A DNA stretch of 64,000 nucleotides from Roseovarius bejariae (GTDB lineage Bacteria; Pseudomonadota; Alphaproteobacteria; Rhodobacterales; Rhodobacteraceae), in contig NZ_SZWE01000001.1 of the NCBI RefSeq assembly GCF_009669325.1, positions 2,299,501 through 2,363,500 on the forward strand, read 5' to 3'. Numbering within the stretch: the first letter of the stretch is position 1; the number at the start of each line of letters is the position of its first letter. The position numbers and the translations under genes were made by a program. The notes beneath the pieces are model-generated. The model saw nothing but the letters and a program-made list of their open reading frames with translations. It had not been told where the DNA came from and did no database searches. Positions 59,533 through 64,000 of this stretch are shown piece by piece.

Positions 59533-60546
59533 TTAGTCAAACGTTCCGGCCACACGGCCCAACAGCATGAAGGCGCGGGCGGTGCGGGTGTCGGACAACT
59601 CGGAAATCTCGGCGTCGGTGGCGGAGTCGGCGAATTGGGTGAACATCCGGTCGAAGAGCCGCAGGAAGTGGTGGGCCGCATCGCGAAAGATGGTGTCCTG
59701 TTTCATGCGCGCGGCCGTCAGCGCCAGCGAGGAGCGGTCGCGTATCCCGCCAAGGGCGGCGATGGGGCGGCCGCGTTCGCCCTCGGCAAAGCGGCGCCAG
59801 ATTTCCGGGCGGGCCATGTCGGGGCGCAGGTCGTCCATGTAGATGCCGTCGTGCGACATCAGCGTCAGGATGTCTTGGGCGGCTTGAATAAGCTGTGCGG
59901 TGGAACGGTCCTTGAGGGCCTTGCGCAAAGCGGCAAAGCCTTCGCGGTCATTGGCGTTCTCGGGGAAATTCAGCGCGCGGATGAAATCGGCACGATCCAG
60001 CGGGGGCTGCATATCCTCGGCAGTGGTGCCGAGGGGCAGGGCCACCTGATCTTCGCCGCCTTGCTGTGTTGGTTCGGCCGGGGCGGGACGGGGTGTGTCG
60101 GTGGCCGTGCGGATGGTCGAGAAGGTGGCCAGCGCGGTTTCTGTCTTGCGCTGTGCGGCGGCGATTTCTTCGAGTTTCTTGGTGACAGACGGGTCGTTGA
60201 TTTCGGCCTGTGTCTTGGTCTGGTTCAGATAGGCGGTGCGGATCGCGTCGATTGCGGTTTGCAAGCGCAGGCTTTCTTCGCGCATGACGCGGGAGGCACG
60301 GGCGGCGGTGACCGCCACCCAGATCATCGCCACCGGCATGAAGATGGCCAGCAGGATCATCACGAAGCGCAGGGCGCCGCCGCCGTTCCCGCCGTCGGAC
60401 CCCATGGCGAGGAAAAAGATCGCCGTCCCAAGCAACCAAAGGACAGTGAGGATTAGCGCGATAACCTCGATCGCGGTCACGCCTTGCGCGTTATGTTTGT
60501 CGCCAAACCCTTTTGAAGCGGAGCTTTGGCCCTTGGTTTTCGACAT
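59533..60546 (-). CDS. Membrane protein of unknown function
   Basis: 337 residues, not recognised. Two membrane segments near the N terminus (about 23-48, VTAIEVIALILTVLWLLGTA, and 61-84), then a helical, probably coiled-coil stretch (about 85-135), a Pro-rich linker and a soluble helical C-terminal domain of about 150 residues ending SELSDTRTARAFMLLGRVAG. The topology suggests a short hairpin anchor with a cytoplasmic domain. It lies 13 bp after greA and could be co-transcribed. Confidence 0.7.
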   Translation of the reverse strand: MSKTKGQSSASKGFGDKHNAQGVTAIEVIALILTVLWLLGTAIFFLAMGSDGGNGGGALRFVMILLAIFMPVAMIWVAVTAARASRVMREESLRLQTAIDAIRTAYLNQTKTQAEINDPSVTKKLEEIAAAQRKTETALATFSTIRTATDTPRPAPAEPTQQGGEDQVALPLGTTAEDMQPPLDRADFIRALNFPENANDREGFAALRKALKDRSTAQLIQAAQDILTLMSHDGIYMDDLRPDMARPEIWRRFAEGERGRPIAALGGIRDRSSLALTAARMKQDTIFRDAAHHFLRLFDRMFTQFADSATDAEISELSDTRTARAFMLLGRVAGTFD

Positions 60547-60559
60547 CTGGGACGGCCTG

Positions 60560-61030
60560 TCAGCTATAGTCGACGTTTAGCACTTCGTAGGATTTTTCAC
60601 CACCCGGCGTGCGGACCTCGACGCTATCGCCTTCTTCCTTACCGATCAGGGCACGGGCGATGGGCGATTTTATGTTCAGCAGGCCGTTTTCGATATTGGC
60701 CTCGTATTCGCCGACGATCTGGTAGGTTTTTTCCTCGTCGGTGTCCTCGTCAACCAGTGTGACCTTCGCACCGAACTTGATCGGGCCGGACAGCTTCGCG
60801 GGGTCGATCACGTCGGCAAGGCTGATGACGCCTTCGAGTTCCTTGATGCGGCCCTCGATGAAGCTTTGTTTTTCCTTGGCCGAGTGGTATTCGGCATTTT
60901 CCGACAGGTCGCCATGTTCGCGCGCCTCGGAGATGGCGCGGATGATGGCGGGGCGCTCTTCGGACTTCAGGTGCTTCAACTCGGCCTCAAGGGCGGCAAA
61001 GCCCTTGCGGGTCATCGGGATCTTTTCCAT
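60560..61030 (-). CDS. greA: Transcription elongation factor GreA
   Basis: 156 residues from ATG 61030 ([20 protein letters not shown]). The N-terminal coiled coil carries the acidic tip in [19 protein letters not shown], which promotes RNA cleavage in backtracked RNA polymerase; the C-terminal globular domain ends [18 protein letters not shown]. Complete, usual length. The 267 bp upstream (61031-61297) contain a GC-rich inverted repeat near 61054-61077 and otherwise only promoter-like sequence. Confidence 0.96.
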   Translation of the reverse strand: MEKIPMTRKGFAALEAELKHLKSEERPAIIRAISEAREHGDLSENAEYHSAKEKQSFIEGRIKELEGVISLADVIDPAKLSGPIKFGAKVTLVDEDTDEEKTYQIVGEYEANIENGLLNIKSPIARALIGKEEGDSVEVRTPGGEKSYEVLNVDYS

Positions 61031-61297
61031 CGTCACTATCCACTATCGTTGCGGGGCGCGGCCTTGGGCCGCCCCCGGCAGGTCTGTCGGCTTGGTCGCG
61101 CCAGATTGCCCTGACCGGACCGGATTTTGCAATAGGCCATGGTGCCCGACTGTGCAATGGAGTCGCGATCCCGCGTATTTTGACGCATTCAGCCTGTTTT
61201 AACGTCGTGTTTCAATTGACCTTCATCAGGCCGGCGCGCTAACCACGTGCGCAACTTTGTTACATGAACGAACTGCCCTGAGAAAAGGATGCAAACC

Positions 61298-62947
61298 ATG
61301 TCCGATGTGACGCGCGAAGCGATGGAATACGATGTTGTGATCGTTGGGGCGGGGCCTGCGGGCCTGTCGGCGGCGATCCGGCTGAAGCAGTTGGACCCCT
61401 CGCGCGAGGTTGTGGTTCTTGAAAAGGGCTCGGAAGTGGGGGCGCATATCCTGTCGGGGGCGGTTCTTGATCCTTGTGGTCTCGATGCGCTGATCCCGGA
61501 CTGGAAGGAAAAGGGCGCGCCGCTGAATACCCCGGTGAAGGACGATAATTTCTATATGCTGGGCGAAGGCGGGCAGGTGCGTATCCCCAATTTCCCGATG
61601 CCGCCGCTGATGAACAACCACGGCAATTACATCGTGTCGATGGGCAATGTGTGCCGCTGGATGGCGGAGCAGGCCGAGGAACTGGGCGTGGAAATCTTCC
61701 CCGGCATGGCCTGTTCGGAGATGGTTTATGACGAGAACGGCAATGTGAAGGGTGTCGTGGCCGGTGAGTTCGGCAAGAACCCCGACGGCACACCGGGGCC
61801 CGCCTATGAGCCGGGGATGGAGTTGCATGGCAAGTATGTCTTCTTGTCGGAAGGGGTTCGCGGGAGCCTCGCCAAGGAAGTGATCGCCAAGTACGACCTG
61901 AGCGCCGGGAAAGAGCCGCAGAAATTCGGCCTTGGCATGAAGGAAATCTGGGAAATCGACCCCGCCAAGCACCGCGAGGGCAGCGTGACCCACACCATGG
62001 GTTGGCCGCTGAACGGCAATGCCGGGGGTGGGTCTTTCATCTATCACCTTGAAAACAATCAGGTTTACGTGGGTTTCGTGGTTCACCTGAACTACAAGAA
62101 TCCGCATTTGTACCCCTACATGGAGTTCCAGCGTTTCAAGCATCACCCGATGGTGGCGGAGCTTCTGAAAGGCGGAAAGCGCGTGGCCTATGGCGCACGG
62201 GCGATTTCCGAAGGCGGGTATCAGTCGATGCCCAAGATGGTTGCGCCGGGTGTGGCGATGTTGGGTTGTTCGGTGGGCATGGTCAACGTGCCGCGCATCA
62301 AGGGCAACCACAACGCCATGCTGTCGGGCAAGGCGGCGGCCGAAGCGGCGCATGAAGCGATTGAGGCGGGGCGCGCGACCGACGAGTTGAGCGCCTACGA
62401 GGACGAGGTGCGCAGCGGCGCCATCGGCAAGGACCTCAAGAAGGTGCGCAACGTCAAGCCGATGTGGTCGAAGTGGGGGATGCTGCCCTCTCTGGCGCTT
62501 GGCGGGTTGGATATGTGGACCAACACGCTTGGCTTTTCGCTGTTCGGCACCATGGGACATGGCAAAACCGACGCCGAGGCCACGGAACCTGCCGACAAGC
62601 ACAAGGAAATCAGTTATCCCAAGCCCGATGGCAAGCTGAGCTTTGATCGTTTGACCAATGTCAGCTTTTCGATGACCAACCACGAAGAAAGCCAGCCGGC
62701 GCATCTGACGCTCAAGGACGATAGCGTGCCGATCAACGTCAATCTTCCGAACTACGACGAACCGGCGCAGCGGTATTGCCCGGCGGGGGTTTACGAGGTG
62801 GTGCGCGAAGATGGCAAGGAGCCCAAGTTCGTCATCAACTTCCAGAACTGCGTGCATTGCAAAACCTGCGACATCAAGGACCCCAGCCAGAACATCAACT
62901 GGGTCACGCCGCAGGGCGGGGACGGGCCGAACTATCCCAATATGTAA
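61298..62947 (+). CDS. etfD: Electron transfer flavoprotein-ubiquinone oxidoreductase
   Basis: 549 residues. FAD site VIVGAGPAGLSAAIRLKQLD at the N terminus, ubiquinone-domain regions such as GWPLNGNAGGGSFIYHLE, and a C-terminal [4Fe-4S] domain with CPAGVYE...NCVHCKTCDIKDPSQNI and the ending GGDGPNYPNM. It moves electrons from acyl-CoA dehydrogenases such as Mcd, via ETF, to ubiquinone. ATG 61298 is nine bases after AAGG; an in-frame ATG at 61289 is too close to that site. Confidence 0.95.
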   Translation: MSDVTREAMEYDVVIVGAGPAGLSAAIRLKQLDPSREVVVLEKGSEVGAHILSGAVLDPCGLDALIPDWKEKGAPLNTPVKDDNFYMLGEGGQVRIPNFPMPPLMNNHGNYIVSMGNVCRWMAEQAEELGVEIFPGMACSEMVYDENGNVKGVVAGEFGKNPDGTPGPAYEPGMELHGKYVFLSEGVRGSLAKEVIAKYDLSAGKEPQKFGLGMKEIWEIDPAKHREGSVTHTMGWPLNGNAGGGSFIYHLENNQVYVGFVVHLNYKNPHLYPYMEFQRFKHHPMVAELLKGGKRVAYGARAISEGGYQSMPKMVAPGVAMLGCSVGMVNVPRIKGNHNAMLSGKAAAEAAHEAIEAGRATDELSAYEDEVRSGAIGKDLKKVRNVKPMWSKWGMLPSLALGGLDMWTNTLGFSLFGTMGHGKTDAEATEPADKHKEISYPKPDGKLSFDRLTNVSFSMTNHEESQPAHLTLKDDSVPINVNLPNYDEPAQRYCPAGVYEVVREDGKEPKFVINFQNCVHCKTCDIKDPSQNINWVTPQGGDGPNYPNM

Positions 62948-62968
62948 CCAGCGCGTGATTTTATGCCT

Positions 62969-62994
62969 GCGGGGCGGTCTTCGGGCCGCCCCGC
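62969..62994 (+). terminator. Rho-independent terminator after ETF-QO
   Basis: 9-bp stem GCGGGGCGG (62969-62977) / CCGCCCCGC (62986-62994) with 8-base loop, followed by ATTGCTTT. Confidence 0.75.
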
Positions 62995-63062
62995 ATTGCT
63001 TTGGGCGTTCGGGCGTACTAGGTTCTGCCGGTACACTTGGGGCAAAGCAAAGGCAGGCCAGC

Positions 63063-64000
63063 GTGACAATCCGAACCCTTTCCGCAATCGCCATCGCAAC
63101 CCTTTTGCAGGCCACCGCGCCGCCAGCCATGGCAAAGGAGGCCTCGGGGGCCTACCTGGCGGCGCGACAGGCGCGGTATGACCATGATTTTACCGCCGCG
63201 GCAGAGTATTTCACCCGCGCCCTGACCGAAGATCAATCGAACCCGGCGATCATGGAAAACGCCGTGGTTGCGCATGTGGCGCTGGGGAATTTCGACCGCG
63301 CCCTACCGATTGCCCGCAAAATTGAGGCCGATGACCTGCGCAGCCAAGTGGCGCATATGGTTCTTGTTTCAGACGAGGTACTGCAAGAGAATTACGATGC
63401 GCTTCTCAACCGGCTTGAGGATGGACGCGGTGTGGGGCAACTGGCCGATGGGTTGATCGCGGCCTGGGCGCAATTGGGTCAGGGCGACATGAGCCAAGCG
63501 CTTGAACTGTTCGATGAGGTGGCCGAAGAGCGTGGCTTGCGCAGCTTTGCCATTTACCACAAGGCGCTGGCGCTGGCCTCGGTCGGGGATTTCGAGGGGG
63601 CGGACCAGATTTTTGCCGGGGAAAGCGATGGCCCGATGCAACGTACGCGGCGTGGTGTGCTGGCATGGGCGGAGGTCTTGAGCCAGCTTGGCCGAAACGA
63701 GGATGCCGTCGCACAGATCGACGATACTTTTGGCACCGATCTGGACCCGGAGATTCAGCAATTGCGCGATCGTCTGGCGGCGGGCGACAAGGTTCCGTTC
63801 AGCATGATCGGCGGGGCCGCCGATGGGGTGGCCGAAGTGTTCTTTTCGCTGGGACGCGCGTTGTTGAGTGATACGAGCGAGGATTACATCCTGCTGTATT
63901 CGCGGGTGGCCGAGCATTTGAGCCCCGATCATATCGATGCGGTGATCATGTCGGCGGAACTGCTCGAATCGCTGGGCCGTTATGAATTGGCCACCGCCGC
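63063..64000 (+). CDS. TPR-repeat secreted or periplasmic protein, C-terminal part missing
   Basis: 312 codons seen; the reading frame is open to the window end. Begins with a GTG and a signal-peptide-like stretch (TLSAIAIATLLQATAPPAMA), then helical repeats of TPR type: SGAYLAARQARYDHDFTAAAEYFTRAL, VVAHVALGNFDRALPIA and AWAQLGQGDMSQALELFDEV, each with the A/L/G spacing of TPRs. TPR proteins scaffold protein complexes. Not identified further; often found beside ribosome or lipid-assembly genes, which the missing sequence would show. Confidence 0.7.
   Translation, partial: MTIRTLSAIAIATLLQATAPPAMAKEASGAYLAARQARYDHDFTAAAEYFTRALTEDQSNPAIMENAVVAHVALGNFDRALPIARKIEADDLRSQVAHMVLVSDEVLQENYDALLNRLEDGRGVGQLADGLIAAWAQLGQGDMSQALELFDEVAEERGLRSFAIYHKALALASVGDFEGADQIFAGESDGPMQRTRRGVLAWAEVLSQLGRNEDAVAQIDDTFGTDLDPEIQQLRDRLAAGDKVPFSMIGGAADGVAEVFFSLGRALLSDTSEDYILLYSRVAEHLSPDHIDAVIMSAELLESLGRYELATA

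Overview
The window looks like chromosomal DNA of a marine alphaproteobacterium of the Rhodobacteraceae (Roseobacter group). This rests on the G+C-rich, tightly packed gene content: a C-P lyase operon, a methylsuccinyl-CoA dehydrogenase of the ethylmalonyl-CoA pathway, a TRAP-like tripartite tricarboxylate (TTT) transporter beside probable sulfoacetate genes, a saccharopine pathway, several acyl-CoA ligases, and copies of an intergenic repeat (GGAGTATTT...GAAAGATGAA) that I associate with this family. The genus cannot be fixed from sequence reading alone. I see no tRNA, rRNA, CRISPR array, insertion sequence, integrase or prophage, and no clearly broken gene.

Layout. 1-7.9 kb: phosphonate catabolism (phnF partial, phnGHIJKL-phnN, an inverted DUF1045/2H phosphoesterase gene, phnM) followed by a fumarylacetoacetase-family gene. 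7.9-9.5 kb: a perfect FNR-type box in front of a TehA/SLAC1-type transporter and a periplasmic DsrE-like protein. 9.5-12.1 kb: mcd and a TauE-family permease, divergent. 12.1-15.2 kb: zinc uptake, zur-znuC-znuB divergent from znuA with two Zur-like boxes between. 15.3-23.2 kb: acyl-CoA ligase, an 18-repeat secreted MORN protein, NAD synthetase, a palindromic repeat array and a large unrecognised secreted protein. 23.2-26.7 kb: saccharopine-pathway operon with a GST and a histidine phosphatase. 26.9-32.5 kb: a stand-alone formate dehydrogenase alpha subunit and a two-component pair. 32.6-41.6 kb: a branched-chain-amino-acid-type ABC transporter flanked by two acyl-CoA ligase-family genes. 41.6-47.8 kb: D-amino-acid dehydrogenase, a thioesterase / APH-like kinase / acyl-CoA ligase operon and two SDR genes. 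47.9-50.8 kb: rpe, lpxK and an unusual waaA-like gene. 51-59 kb: glutamine amidotransferase, LacI regulator, tctABC, sauS and sauT. 59-64 kb: universal stress protein, membrane protein of unknown function, greA, ETF-ubiquinone oxidoreductase and a partial TPR protein.

How it fits together: the window is dominated by uptake and activation of small organic acids and organophosphorus/organosulfur compounds. CoA ligases activate acids, mcd belongs to C2 assimilation, and ETF-QO passes electrons from acyl-CoA dehydrogenases to the quinone pool. The most attractive unit is the LacI-tctABC-sauST cassette, which predicts a TTT-type importer for sulfoacetate (or a close analogue) feeding sulfoacetyl-CoA to sulfoacetaldehyde. 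The most puzzling non-coding signals are two helically phased 11-bp GTCGGTA arrays and the TCGTACGA palindrome arrays, which no annotated feature explains.
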